Positions 36,725-45,485 of a stretch of 64,000 nucleotides of DNA are shown one piece after another (positions within the stretch are counted from its first letter, which is position 1; every line of letters begins with the position of its first letter). The stretch spans positions 186,001 through 250,000 of the forward strand of contig JANSXE010000001.1 in NCBI GenBank assembly GCA_024743195.1, given 5' to 3'. This stretch comes from Alphaproteobacteria bacterium. GTDB lineage: Bacteria; Pseudomonadota; Alphaproteobacteria; UBA8366; Aestuariispiraceae. Under the pieces are notes generated by a model. It was not told where the DNA came from, ran no database searches, and worked only from the letters and a program-made list of their open reading frames with translations. Position numbers and translations under genes: made by a program.

Positions 36725-38182
36725 TTACGCCCGGCGCCATTCGGTGACGCCGCCGGGCTTGTCCTCCAGCACCACGCCCTCGGCGGCGAGATCGTCGCGG
36801 ATGCGGTCGGCGGTCGCGAAGTCCTTCGCCTTCTTGGCCGCCGCGCGCTCCGCGATCAAGGCCTCGACCGCTTCCGCCGACGGCCCGTCCGCCCCGCCCT
36901 TGAACCAGACCTCCGGGTCCTGCTGCAGCAGGCCGAGCAGCCGTCCCATGAACAGGATTTCGCCTTTGATTTTCGCATAGTCCATCGGGACTGCTTCGCC
37001 CTTTAGAGAAGCGATCCCTGTTTCATTCCCGTGCTCATCGCGCTCATAAACCATTGAGATACGACGTGCTAAGGCACCGAGCGCCTTAGGTGTGTTGAGA
37101 TCATCAAGCAGGCCGTTCGGGAACTCTTCTAGGCCAAACTCGCGAAGGTCGTCGAACCCGACTTCTTTCTGACCAAACTCTGAGAGCATTCCGAGCGCTC
37201 GATAGAAACGGTCCAGTTGCGCCTTCGCCTCGCGCAGCTTGTCCTTGGAAAAATCCAAGGGCGCGCGGTAGTGCGTCTTGAGCAGCACGAGGCGCAGCGC
37301 CTCGCCCGGAAACTCGTCCAGCAAGTCGCGCACGGTGTAGAAGTTGCCCAGGGACTTGGACATCTTCTCCCCTTCGCTCATCAGATAGCCGTTGTGCATC
37401 CAGTATTTGGCGAAGCGGCCTTCGCGCTCAGCCGGCGGATGGGCGCAGCAGCTCTGCGCGATCTCGTTCTGATGGTGCGGGAAGACGAGATCGAGGCCGC
37501 CGCCATGGATGTCGAAATCGGGGCCGAGATGCTTCTCCGACATGGCGCTGCACTCGATGTGCCAGCCGGGTCGGCCGGGCGGCCCCCAGGGGTTCTCCCA
37601 GCCGGGCTGGGTCTCGTCCGACGGCTTCCAGAGCACGAAATCGGCCGGGTCGCGCTTGTAGCTGGCGACGTCGACCCGCGCGCCGGCGATCTGTTCGTCC
37701 CGGTCCTTGTGGGCGAAGCGGCCGTAGTCGGGCCAGCTCGGCACGTTGAACAGCACGTGGCCGTCGTCCAGCGCATAGGCGCACCGGTTCGCGATCAGCC
37801 GCTCGATCAGGGCGACGATCTCCGGGATGGTCTCGGTCGCGCGCGGCTCCACGTCCGGCGGCAGGCAGCCGAGTTCGGCGGCGTCCGCGTGGAACTGGCG
37901 CGTCGTCTCCTCGGTCAGCTCGCGGATGGCGACCCCGCGCTCGGCGGCGCGCGCATTGATCTTGTCGTCCACGTCGGTGATGTTCCGGACGTAGGTGACC
38001 TTGGGATAGAGCGTCTTGAGGAGCCGATAGAGCACGTCGAAGACGACCAGCGGGCGGGCGTTGCCGATATGGATGCGGTCATAGACCGTCGGCCCGCAGA
38101 CATACATCCGCACGTTACGCGGATCGCGGGGCTCGAAGGCGACCTTCCGCCGGGTCGCGGTGTCGTGGATCGTCAGCGTCAT
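36725..38182 (-). CDS. cysS: Cysteinyl-tRNA synthetase, with a mosaic low-GC patch
   Basis: 485 aa from ATG 38182 (the frame to 38242 adds a basic stretch without family character). It has the class I HIGH motif as YDRIHIGNARP, zinc-binding Cys and His (MYVCGPTVYD, HIECSAM, HHQNEIAQS) and KMSKS (EGEKMSKSLGN). The part coded by about 36961-37210 has roughly 53% G+C and uses codons such as CTA, TTA, CGT, TTT and AAA. The flanks are about 70% G+C. The protein sequence there still fits the cysS helical domain, so this looks like a replaced segment in a working gene. Confidence 0.95.
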   Translation of the reverse strand: MTLTIHDTATRRKVAFEPRDPRNVRMYVCGPTVYDRIHIGNARPLVVFDVLYRLLKTLYPKVTYVRNITDVDDKINARAAERGVAIRELTEETTRQFHADAAELGCLPPDVEPRATETIPEIVALIERLIANRCAYALDDGHVLFNVPSWPDYGRFAHKDRDEQIAGARVDVASYKRDPADFVLWKPSDETQPGWENPWGPPGRPGWHIECSAMSEKHLGPDFDIHGGGLDLVFPHHQNEIAQSCCAHPPAEREGRFAKYWMHNGYLMSEGEKMSKSLGNFYTVRDLLDEFPGEALRLVLLKTHYRAPLDFSKDKLREAKAQLDRFYRALGMLSEFGQKEVGFDDLREFGLEEFPNGLLDDLNTPKALGALARRISMVYERDEHGNETGIASLKGEAVPMDYAKIKGEILFMGRLLGLLQQDPEVWFKGGADGPSAEAVEALIAERAAAKKAKDFATADRIRDDLAAEGVVLEDKPGGVTEWRRA

Positions 38183-38275
38183 GACGGCCTGCTTGCGGGC
38201 GGTTCGAGAGCGACTTGGGGGCGGCCCGATGCTATGCCGCATCGCTTCGCGGCTTGCAAGGGAGGCGGCGCCCGC

Positions 38276-39670
38276 TCAACCCAGCCCGGCCCGGCGCCGG
38301 CACAGGGCGTCGAAGGCGGCGGAGATGCGGCGCATGTAGGGGATCATGTAGGGGAAATTGTTGGCGTGGTCGAAGCTGTGACGCATCGCGGCGTTCATTT
38401 CGAAGAACAAGAGCCGCCCGTCCGGCGTCTGCGTGAAGTCGATCCCGAAGAAATCGAGGCCCAGCTTCGCCGGCAGCCCCTCCAGCGCCGCGAAGGCGTC
38501 CGCGCCCAACACCGCCTTCGGGTCGGCGAGGAAGGCCTGCTCCCTCTCCTGCATCCAGGGATGGGACGCCATCACGGTGCGCCGGTTGCCACCATGCACG
38601 TTCCAGACGCCGTCGGTGTGGGTCACCACCGGATAGGGCGCGCCGTCGATGAAGAACAGCCGGCGCTTGGTGTACCAGCCGTCGGCGTCGGCGTTCTCGA
38701 CGAACCGGGTCGCATAGACGAAGGCGCTCGACACGCCGGCGAGATAGCCCTCGGCCTCGGCCGCGTCCTGCGCCAGCGCGACGGTCCGCCCGCTCTGGGC
38801 GCCGGGCTGGCGCAGGATCGCGGGGAAGCCGATCTCGGCCCCCACGGCGGCTGCGGCGTCGGCGGCGCTGCGGCCGGCCAGCGCGATGCGGGCGGCCTTC
38901 GGCGCCAGGAAGCCGTCGAGGCCGCCGACCAGCGCGGCCGTGGCGTCGCGCCGGGTCGCGGCGATGCGCTCCGGCCGATTGATCACGGGAAGATCCGGAC
39001 GCGTGGCGAGGAAGTCCGTCAGCGCCTCCAGAGCTTCCGGCTCCCGATCGGCGTCGGCGATCGTGTTGACCAGCAGCCGCACCCCGGCGGGCGGCGGCGT
39101 CTTCCGCCATCCGTCGCCGACCGATACGCCCGTCATCACGCGCCATCGCTCCCAGCGGATCAGATGGCTGAGCGAGAAATGCCCGCCGCGGAACCGCACG
39201 CCCAAACCGTCGCCGCGCATCCGTCCGACGGAGAGCCGCGCCGCCTCGACCCCGCGCGCCCGCAGCAGGATCGGCGCGCGCGGATCGGCGTCGGGGGACG
39301 GCGGGCGGAAGGGGCGCGCGCGAAAGAAGGCGCGCACGCGCCGCCGGGCGGCCTGCTCCTCCCCGGCGTCGAACTCCAGCGCCGCGAGCAGGCGCACCCC
39401 CTCGTAGCGATTGGGCGCGCGCTCCAGCAGGTCTTCGAGGGTCCGCCGCGCCGCCGCCCGCTCCCCGCGCGCGGCCTGCGCCTCGGCCAGGGCGACCGCG
39501 AGATCGATCGATTGCGGGCGGTGGGCGAGGCCGGCGCGGCAGGCCTCCGCGGCCGCGACCGGGTCGCCCTCCGCGAAGGCCGCCCGCGCCTCGCCAAGCG
39601 CCCGGTTCGCGGCGGCCAGGGCGGCGCGGTCGGGCCGCGGCCCGTCATCGGCAGCCGCCGGCCCCGCCAT
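38276..39670 (-). CDS. TPR plus ATP-grasp-like protein of unknown substrate
   Basis: 464 aa, cytoplasmic (no signal peptide). Residues about 15-130 form two to three TPR-like helical pairs. The rest resembles an ATP-grasp ligase: PVINRPERIAATRRD opens the fold, FPAILRQPGAQSGRTV is in place of the ATP-binding loop, and DFFGIDFTQTPDGRLLFFEMNA supplies the Asp-Glu-Asn metal ligands. ATP-grasp enzymes make carboxylate-amine or carboxylate-thiol bonds, but the substrate here is not known to me. It starts two bases after the gltX stop, so both are on one mRNA. Confidence 0.75.
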   Translation of the reverse strand: MAGPAAADDGPRPDRAALAAANRALGEARAAFAEGDPVAAAEACRAGLAHRPQSIDLAVALAEAQAARGERAAARRTLEDLLERAPNRYEGVRLLAALEFDAGEEQAARRRVRAFFRARPFRPPSPDADPRAPILLRARGVEAARLSVGRMRGDGLGVRFRGGHFSLSHLIRWERWRVMTGVSVGDGWRKTPPPAGVRLLVNTIADADREPEALEALTDFLATRPDLPVINRPERIAATRRDATAALVGGLDGFLAPKAARIALAGRSAADAAAAVGAEIGFPAILRQPGAQSGRTVALAQDAAEAEGYLAGVSSAFVYATRFVENADADGWYTKRRLFFIDGAPYPVVTHTDGVWNVHGGNRRTVMASHPWMQEREQAFLADPKAVLGADAFAALEGLPAKLGLDFFGIDFTQTPDGRLLFFEMNAAMRHSFDHANNFPYMIPYMRRISAAFDALCRRRAGLG

Positions 39671-39672
39671 CG

Positions 39673-41016
39673 TCAGCCGCCCAGCCGCCTAAGCGCCCGC
39701 TCCCGCCCCATCAGCGGCAGCAGGCGGCCGATCTCCGGCCCCTTCGGCTTGCCGGTCAACGCCAGGCGCAGCGGCAGGAACAGCGCCTTGCCCTTGCGGC
39801 CGGTCTCCGCCTTCAGTATCTCGATCCAGCGGTCGTAGACCGCGTCGTCCCAGGGTTCTTCCGGCAACAGGCGAGCCGCGTCGGCCAGATAGTCGGCGTC
39901 TTCCACAGCGGCCTGCGGCTCGATCTCGCCGAAACAGACGCGCCACCACCAGCCGGCGTCCCACAGGCGCTCGCAATTCTCGCGCACGGTCTCCCAGAAG
40001 GCCGCGTCGGCGCCGTCCAGCCCCATCGCCTCCAGCCGCTCCGCCACCGCCTCGAAGGGCGCGCGGTGCAGCACCTTGGCGTTGAGCTGCATCAGTTCGC
40101 CCTCGTCATAGCGCGGGGCGGCGCGTCCGAAGGCGCGCAGGTCGAAGCCGGGCGTCAGGCTGTCCAGCGTGTCGCTCCCCTCCGGCGCGGTCGACGTCCC
40201 GAGCCGCGCGAGATAGGCGACGAGCGCCGCCGGCTCCACGCCCTTCTCCCTGAGGTCTGCAAGCGACAGGGAGCCAAGCCGCTTGGAAAGCTGCTTGCCG
40301 TCCGCGCCCACCATCAGCGGCAGGTGCGCGAAATCCGGGACGTCGTAGCCCAGCGCCTCGAACAGCTCGATCTGGACCGCCGTGTTGGCCACATGATCCT
40401 CGCCGCGGATGACGTGGCTGACGAACAGCTCGCCGTCGTCGACCACCGAACTCAGCGTGTAGAGCGGGCGACCGTCCTCGCGGATCAAGACGGGGTCGGA
40501 GAGATGCCCCGCCTCGAAGCGCACCTGCCCACGGCCGAGATCGGCCCATTCGATCGGCGCATCATTCAACTTGAAGCGCCAATGGGGCGTGCGGCCCTGC
40601 GCCATCAGCGCCGTCTGCTCGTCCGCCGAAAGATCGAGCGCGGCGCGGTCGTAGACCGGCGGCCGGCCGCGGCCGAGTTGGATCTTGCGCTTGAGGTCCA
40701 ACTCCTCCGGCGTCTCGAAGCAGGGATAGAGGCGCCCCGAGGCCTTGAGGCGCTCCACCGCCGCGTCGTAGCGCGTCTGCCGCGCGGACTGGCGCACGAA
40801 ATCGTCCCAGTCGAGGCCGAGCCACCGGAGATCCTCCAGGATCGCCCGCTCGAACTCCTGCGTGGAGCGCTCCCGGTCCGTGTCGTCCATGCGCAGCAGG
40901 ACCGTCCCCTTGTTCGCCCGGGCGAACAGCCAGTTCAGCGCCGCGACGCGGGCGTTGCCGACATGCAGCCGCCCGGTCGGGCTGGGGGCGAAGCGGACTT
41001 TGACGTCGTGTCGCAT
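39673..41016 (-). CDS. gltX: Glutamyl-tRNA synthetase
   Basis: 447 aa class I synthetase with HIGH as [19 protein letters not shown] and KMSKS as [12 protein letters not shown]. This is the shorter alphaproteobacterial form; many members of the class carry two gltX copies, one of which may charge tRNA-Gln with Glu for later amidation. Which type this is cannot be settled here. It is followed at two bases by the ATP-grasp gene and preceded by nadE (43-base gap). Confidence 0.95.
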   Translation of the reverse strand: MRHDVKVRFAPSPTGRLHVGNARVAALNWLFARANKGTVLLRMDDTDRERSTQEFERAILEDLRWLGLDWDDFVRQSARQTRYDAAVERLKASGRLYPCFETPEELDLKRKIQLGRGRPPVYDRAALDLSADEQTALMAQGRTPHWRFKLNDAPIEWADLGRGQVRFEAGHLSDPVLIREDGRPLYTLSSVVDDGELFVSHVIRGEDHVANTAVQIELFEALGYDVPDFAHLPLMVGADGKQLSKRLGSLSLADLREKGVEPAALVAYLARLGTSTAPEGSDTLDSLTPGFDLRAFGRAAPRYDEGELMQLNAKVLHRAPFEAVAERLEAMGLDGADAAFWETVRENCERLWDAGWWWRVCFGEIEPQAAVEDADYLADAARLLPEEPWDDAVYDRWIEILKAETGRKGKALFLPLRLALTGKPKGPEIGRLLPLMGRERALRRLGG

Positions 41017-41059
41017 GGGGACTCCGGGGCGGGGGCGCCGATCGCGGCGGGGGGCCGCG

Positions 41060-42745
41060 CTAGAGGATGCGCCGGAAGGCGTTGGTGATCGGGTAGCGCC
41101 GGTCCCGGCCGAAGGCGCGCGGCGTCACCTTGACGCCCGGCGGCGCCTGACGGCGCTTGTACTCCGACAGGTCGAGCTGACGCCAGACCTTCTGGACCGT
41201 TTCGGCGTCATGCCCGCGCGCCGTGATCTCGGGCACGGACATCTCGCGCTCGATCAGGCAGAACAGGATGTCGTCCAGCATCTCGTAGGGCGGCAGCGTA
41301 TCCTCGTCCTTCTGGTCGGGCTTGAGCTCCGCCGAGGGCGGCTTGGTGATGCTGCGCTCGGGCATGGCCGCCCCTTCGGGACCGAGCAGCGCGGCGCCCG
41401 TCCCGTCCCCGCCCAGCGCCTGTTTGCCGCGGTTGCGCAGGAAGGCGATCGCGAAGACGTCGGTCTTGTAGATGTCCTTCAGGACCGAATACCCGCCGCA
41501 CATGTCGCCATAGAGGGTTGCGTAGCCGACCGACATCTCCGACTTGTTGCCGGTGGTCAGCAGCATCTTGCCCTGCTTGTTGGAGATCGCCATGAGGACG
41601 AGCCCCCGGGCGCGGGACTGGATGTTCTCCTCCGTCACGTCGGGCGGCGCGTCGGCGAAGATGGGCGCCAGCATGCCTTCGAAGGCCTGCATCGCCGGTT
41701 CGATAGACACCTCGTCGAGCCGCGCGCCGAGCAGGTCCGCCGCTGCGGCCGCGTCCTCCAGGCTCTCGCGGCTGGTGTAGGGCGAGGGCATCATCACGCA
41801 ATGCACCTTGTCCGGCCCCAGCGCATCGACGGCGACCGCGGCGGAAACCGCCGAATCGATCCCGCCCGACAGTCCCAGCACGACGCCCGGAAAGCCGTTC
41901 TTGCCGACATAGTCGCGCAAGCCCAGCACCATCGCGTGATACATCGACTGATGGCGGTCCAGCGGCTTCGCCTGCGAGCCCGCCTCACAGACCCAGCCCT
42001 CGCCGTCGCGCCGCCAGCGGGTGACGGCGATCGTCTCCCGGAAGGCGGGCAGGCGCAGCGCCAGACCGCAGTCCCCGTTCACCACGACCGACGCGCCGTC
42101 ATAGACCAGTTCGTCCTGGCCGCCGATCTGGTTCAGATAGACCATCGGCAGGCCGCTCTCCGCCACGCGGTTGAGGACCAGCTGCAGGCGGAAATCCTCC
42201 TTCTCCGCCTCGTAGGGGGAGCCGTTCGGGACCAGGAACAGCTCGGCCCCGCTCTCCTCCAGGCACTCGACGACGTCGGGCGTCCAGACGTCCTCGCAGA
42301 TCGGGACGCCGATGCGCACGCCGCGGAAATTGATCGGGCCCGGCATCGGGCCGGGCGTGAAGACCCGCTTCTCGTCGAAGACGCCGTAATTGGGCAGATC
42401 GTGCTTGTAGCGCTCGGCGGCGATGCGCCCTTCGTCCAGCAGCAGGACCGCGTTGAAGATCCCCTCCTCCGTCCGGCGCGGCGTCGGCAACAGGACGGCC
42501 GGCCCGCCGTCCGACGTCTCGTCGGCAAGCGCGGCGATCGCCTCCTCCAGCTTGTCGTGGAAGAAGGGTTTGAGGACCAGATCCTCCGGCTGATAGCCGC
42601 TGAGGAACAGTTCGGAGAAGAGGATCAGGTCGCAGCCGGCCTCGGCGGCCTCGCGGCGCGCTTCGCGCACGCGCGCCGCGTTGCCGGCGACGTCGCCGAC
42701 GGTGGGGTTGAGCTGGGCCAGGGCGATCGTCAGCGTATCGGTCAT
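41060..42745 (-). CDS. nadE: Glutamine-dependent NAD+ synthetase
   Basis: 561 aa. The N-terminal nitrilase-type glutaminase has its Glu-Lys-Cys triad in [27 protein letters not shown] and [10 protein letters not shown]. The C-terminal synthetase has the P-loop [16 protein letters not shown]. It amidates nicotinic acid adenine dinucleotide, the last step of NAD synthesis. It is the first gene of the 10-kb minus-strand run down to mtnA. NAPRT at 45475 feeds the same pathway. Confidence 0.96.
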   Translation of the reverse strand: MTDTLTIALAQLNPTVGDVAGNAARVREARREAAEAGCDLILFSELFLSGYQPEDLVLKPFFHDKLEEAIAALADETSDGGPAVLLPTPRRTEEGIFNAVLLLDEGRIAAERYKHDLPNYGVFDEKRVFTPGPMPGPINFRGVRIGVPICEDVWTPDVVECLEESGAELFLVPNGSPYEAEKEDFRLQLVLNRVAESGLPMVYLNQIGGQDELVYDGASVVVNGDCGLALRLPAFRETIAVTRWRRDGEGWVCEAGSQAKPLDRHQSMYHAMVLGLRDYVGKNGFPGVVLGLSGGIDSAVSAAVAVDALGPDKVHCVMMPSPYTSRESLEDAAAAADLLGARLDEVSIEPAMQAFEGMLAPIFADAPPDVTEENIQSRARGLVLMAISNKQGKMLLTTGNKSEMSVGYATLYGDMCGGYSVLKDIYKTDVFAIAFLRNRGKQALGGDGTGAALLGPEGAAMPERSITKPPSAELKPDQKDEDTLPPYEMLDDILFCLIEREMSVPEITARGHDAETVQKVWRQLDLSEYKRRQAPPGVKVTPRAFGRDRRYPITNAFRRIL

Positions 42746-42963
42746 CGGGGCTATCCTGCTCGCGGGCGGTTCGGCGGGACGCCGAAGCGCGCGCCGGAAC
42801 GGCCCCAGAGCCTAGCCTTCACGCGCCGGCTGGCAAGGCCGAAGAGGGCGCGTGGGTGGGCGAGCGCGGCGCCGCTGGCTTCAAGCGGCGCCCGACACTA
42901 GACTTGGGCGCGGAGGCGAGACGGCAAGGCGCGACGCGCCATGGGACGAACGAAGGATTGACG

Positions 42964-43812
42964 ATGGCGGATCAGGCGAAGCGCAAGCCGCACCAGGGCG
43001 AAACGCCCGGCGACCGGCCGCCCCCCGAGGGGCTGGTGCAGCTCACGCAGGACGTGCTGCAGCTCTTCATGCAGCGGATCGCCGACGGCGTCGCCCGCAC
43101 CGGCGTGTCCGCGATCGACACCCACACGCTGCAGCAGATCGCCGATAACTTCGCGCGCGCCGACGACCCGATCCTGCGCAAGACGTTGTCGCGCGGCTGG
43201 ACGCGGCTGGAGGCGGAGGCCGAGCAGGCGTTCTGGGCGCGCATGCGGAAGTTCCCGCTGGAGCGGCTGATCGTCTCGCGCTTCGAGGATCGGCTGACGC
43301 CACGGGACGCCGCGCCGATCCTGGGCCGAAACCTGTCGCGCCGCGTGATCCCGGCGACCATCGCCGCCTTGCATCAGATGGTCGGCCCGGATCTCTTCGA
43401 CGAGTACGAGCGCCGCGCGCGCGACCTCGCTGAAACCGTGCGCACCGTGGAAGGCGACGGCGCGGCGTGGAAGACGCTCTATCGCCATCCGCAAGCCGAC
43501 GCGCTGGTCAACGACATCCTGGTCTACATCGCCCGCTACTTCGCCGACGCGCCCAAGCGCCGCCAGTGGATGGTCGGATTCATGGATCGGAACCTGCCGT
43601 CCACCAAGACCGAGGCGGAGCGCGCATGGCGCTTCGGCGACGCCGAATTCCATCTGCTGATCGGCGGCCTCTACGCCGCGCTGAAAGCGCAGCTGGCCGA
43701 TCCGGCCCACCGCGCCCGGCACGTCAAACGCTATGGCGAGGAGGCCGTCCTGATGGTGGAGGAAACCCTCGCCGCGCTCGAACACGACCGCCGTCAGGTC
43801 GCCGGCGCCTAG
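42964..43812 (+). CDS. Conserved protein of unknown function
   Basis: 282 aa from ATG 42964; the first 20 residues are polar and flexible. The body is helical and soluble, with no known motif: QLTQDVLQLFMQRIADGVA, RFEDRLTPRDAAPILGRNLS and QWMVGFMDRNLPSTKTEAER. No membrane segment or signal peptide is seen. A methyltransferase gene follows after 14 bases, so they are likely co-transcribed. A TAGACT box lies 60 bases upstream. Confidence 0.75.
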   Translation: MADQAKRKPHQGETPGDRPPPEGLVQLTQDVLQLFMQRIADGVARTGVSAIDTHTLQQIADNFARADDPILRKTLSRGWTRLEAEAEQAFWARMRKFPLERLIVSRFEDRLTPRDAAPILGRNLSRRVIPATIAALHQMVGPDLFDEYERRARDLAETVRTVEGDGAAWKTLYRHPQADALVNDILVYIARYFADAPKRRQWMVGFMDRNLPSTKTEAERAWRFGDAEFHLLIGGLYAALKAQLADPAHRARHVKRYGEEAVLMVEETLAALEHDRRQVAGA

Positions 43813-43826
43813 AATCGGATCACACC

Positions 43827-44639
43827 ATGACGATCGATCGCACCGGGGCCGTCGCCGCGAACCGCATCGCCTGGAACGAGTCGGCGCCCCATCATCGGAA
43901 GACGCAGAGCTACGCCGATCTGCTCGCGGGCTTTCGGACGCCGGGGTACAGCTGCCTCGACGCGCTGCTGACCGACCGGCTGCGCGCCCTCGGCGTCCAG
44001 GGGCGGTCGGTCGCGCAGCTTTGCTGCAACAATGGGCGCGAACTGCTCTCCGTCCGCAATCTGGGCGCCGAGAGATGCGTCGGTTTCGATCAGTCCGATG
44101 CGTTCCTGGCGCAGGCGCGGGAGCTTGCAGCCTCCGGCGCGCTGGATTGCCGCTTCGTCGAGACCGACGTCTACGCCATCCCGGACGCCTATGACGGTCA
44201 GTTCGACATCGTCCTGATCACGATCGGGGTGTTCGGCTGGATGCCCGATCTGCCCGCCTTCATGGATCGAGCGACCCGCCTGCTTCGCCCGGGCGGCGCG
44301 CTCCTCGTCTACGAGCAGCATCCGGTCATGAACATGTTCGACCCCTGGGCCGAACCGGACCCGACCCGCCTGCGCGAGAGCTATTTCCGCGCCGAGCCCT
44401 TCGAAGAGCACGGTCCGATTCTTTATGAGGATGACGCGCAGCTGAGCGACGAGGGGCCGGTCAACTACTGGTTCGTCCACACGCTGGCGGACGTGATGAC
44501 CGCGTGCCTTCGGGCGGGCCTGACGATCGAGGCCTTCAGCGAGCATCCGCACAACATCTCGAGCGAGGCCTACGAGATCTACAACGATCAACCCGCACAG
44601 GCGCCGCAGAGCTACCTGCTGACCGCGCGCAAAGCCTGA
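43827..44639 (+). CDS. Class I SAM-dependent methyltransferase
   Basis: 270 aa. Methyltransferase motif I appears in the variant form VAQLCCNNGRELLSV rather than the usual acidic GxGxG loop, followed by GFDQSDAFLAQAREL and FVETDVYAIP. LLRPGGALLVYEQHP is the post-II/III strand. This matches methyltransferase_11/25-like enzymes acting on small molecules. The substrate is unknown. It is paired with the unknown gene at 42964. Confidence 0.82.
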   Translation: MTIDRTGAVAANRIAWNESAPHHRKTQSYADLLAGFRTPGYSCLDALLTDRLRALGVQGRSVAQLCCNNGRELLSVRNLGAERCVGFDQSDAFLAQARELAASGALDCRFVETDVYAIPDAYDGQFDIVLITIGVFGWMPDLPAFMDRATRLLRPGGALLVYEQHPVMNMFDPWAEPDPTRLRESYFRAEPFEEHGPILYEDDAQLSDEGPVNYWFVHTLADVMTACLRAGLTIEAFSEHPHNISSEAYEIYNDQPAQAPQSYLLTARKA

Positions 44640-44654
44640 GCGGCGGTCGACGCA

Positions 44655-44710
44655 GGGAATGCGGGGCAGGGAATGCGGGGCACGGAATGCGGGGCGGATA
44701 ATGCGGGCGA
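44655..44710. repeat. 14-bp tandem repeat, four units
   Basis: GGGAATGCGGGGCA occurs twice perfectly, then once with changes at the ends and once in degenerate form. It lies just after the methyltransferase stop, in the spacer between convergent genes. Confidence 0.85.
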
Positions 44711-44717
44711 AAAAGTC

Positions 44718-44780
44718 GGCGGCGGCGCGTACAACGGACGAAGACCCCTGGGAAAAGTCGTTCGTCCACGCGCCGCCGCC
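44718..44780. other. Large hairpin in convergent spacer
   Basis: GGCGGCGGCGCGT (44718-44730) pairs with ACGCGCCGCCGCC (44768-44780), and GGACGAA (44736-44742) with TTCGTCC (44761-44767). That gives a 20-bp stem with a five-base bulge and an 18-base loop. A smaller stem GGACGG/CCGTCC follows at 44791-44818. No U-run directly follows, so it is not a standard terminator. Confidence 0.75.
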
Positions 44781-44830
44781 TGTGCGGGTCGGACGGAAAA
44801 ACAGGAGGAAAACCGTCCGCTGCGGATAAA

Positions 44831-44874
44831 CTTAAGATAGCTACCTTGGCGCGCGTTGTTAAGCTTAAAGTAGC
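44831..44874. repeat. AT-rich direct repeat CTTAAGATAGC / CTTAAAGTAGC
   Basis: Two 11-base words with two differences, 33 bases apart (about three helical turns), in an AT-rich pocket of GC-rich DNA. The spacing suggests two protein sites on one DNA face. Nothing else is recognised between here and 44916. Confidence 0.5.
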
Positions 44875-44915
44875 GTGATCGCGAAAAAAGTTCGCACCGA
44901 TACCTGAAGCAACGC

Positions 44916-45485
44916 CTAGCCGGCGATCTCCCGGCGGTCGAGCACCCGCGCCACCTCCGGCAGGATCAGGTGGAAGGGCTTCGCCGCAGGCGCCTCCTCC
45001 TCGATCTCGAAGGCGCCGAGGATCCGCTCCACGACGCCGTCCGCGCCGAGCGGCAGGGCCAGCCGCCGGTAATGGACGCTCTCGCCTCCCTTCAACTCGT
45101 ACTCGGTGCGGGTCAGCCAAGGCCGCCGCTCGCGCATCAGGGTCTCGTAGGAGCGCTGGGCGTTCTCCCGCAATTCGGGCGTGGTCAGCACCTCGTCGAC
45201 GCGTCGGCCCGTCACTTCCGCGTTGAAGAGACCGCGCACGCCGGTTCCGGCGAGCCGGAACCGGAAAGCCCCGTCGCCCAACGGCTCCAGGATGTAGAGG
45301 GTCGACAACAGGTGCGGGATTTCGATTGGATCGATGGCGGACCGCGCCGGCATCTCCGCGCCGGCCGCCTTCTCTTCCCAATAGCTGAAGAGCGCGGCGA
45401 CCACGCCGTCCCCAAGCGCCTGTCGAAAGGCGCGGCGACGGACGGCGGCCCCGTCCGTCGACCCGTTGAGGGGACTATCCGCCAT
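44916..45485 (-). CDS. PAS_5-type domain protein (paralog b)
   Basis: 189 aa from ATG 45485. The open frame goes up to 45590, but that part lies over the NAPRT 3' end and codes for a basic, unlikely stretch. Like the protein at 23271 it has a short helical lead, then MPARSAIDPIEIPHLLSTLY and a single PAS fold (FRFRLAGTGVRGLFNAEVTG) without an output domain. Its start overlaps the NAPRT stop by 11 bases, so it is probably translated from the same mRNA. Confidence 0.8.
   Translation of the reverse strand: MADSPLNGSTDGAAVRRRAFRQALGDGVVAALFSYWEEKAAGAEMPARSAIDPIEIPHLLSTLYILEPLGDGAFRFRLAGTGVRGLFNAEVTGRRVDEVLTTPELRENAQRSYETLMRERRPWLTRTEYELKGGESVHYRRLALPLGADGVVERILGAFEIEEEAPAAKPFHLILPEVARVLDRREIAG

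Noticed and set aside
44655-44710. A short CRISPR array
   Set aside because: The 14-bp units are directly adjacent with no unique spacers, and no cas gene is near.
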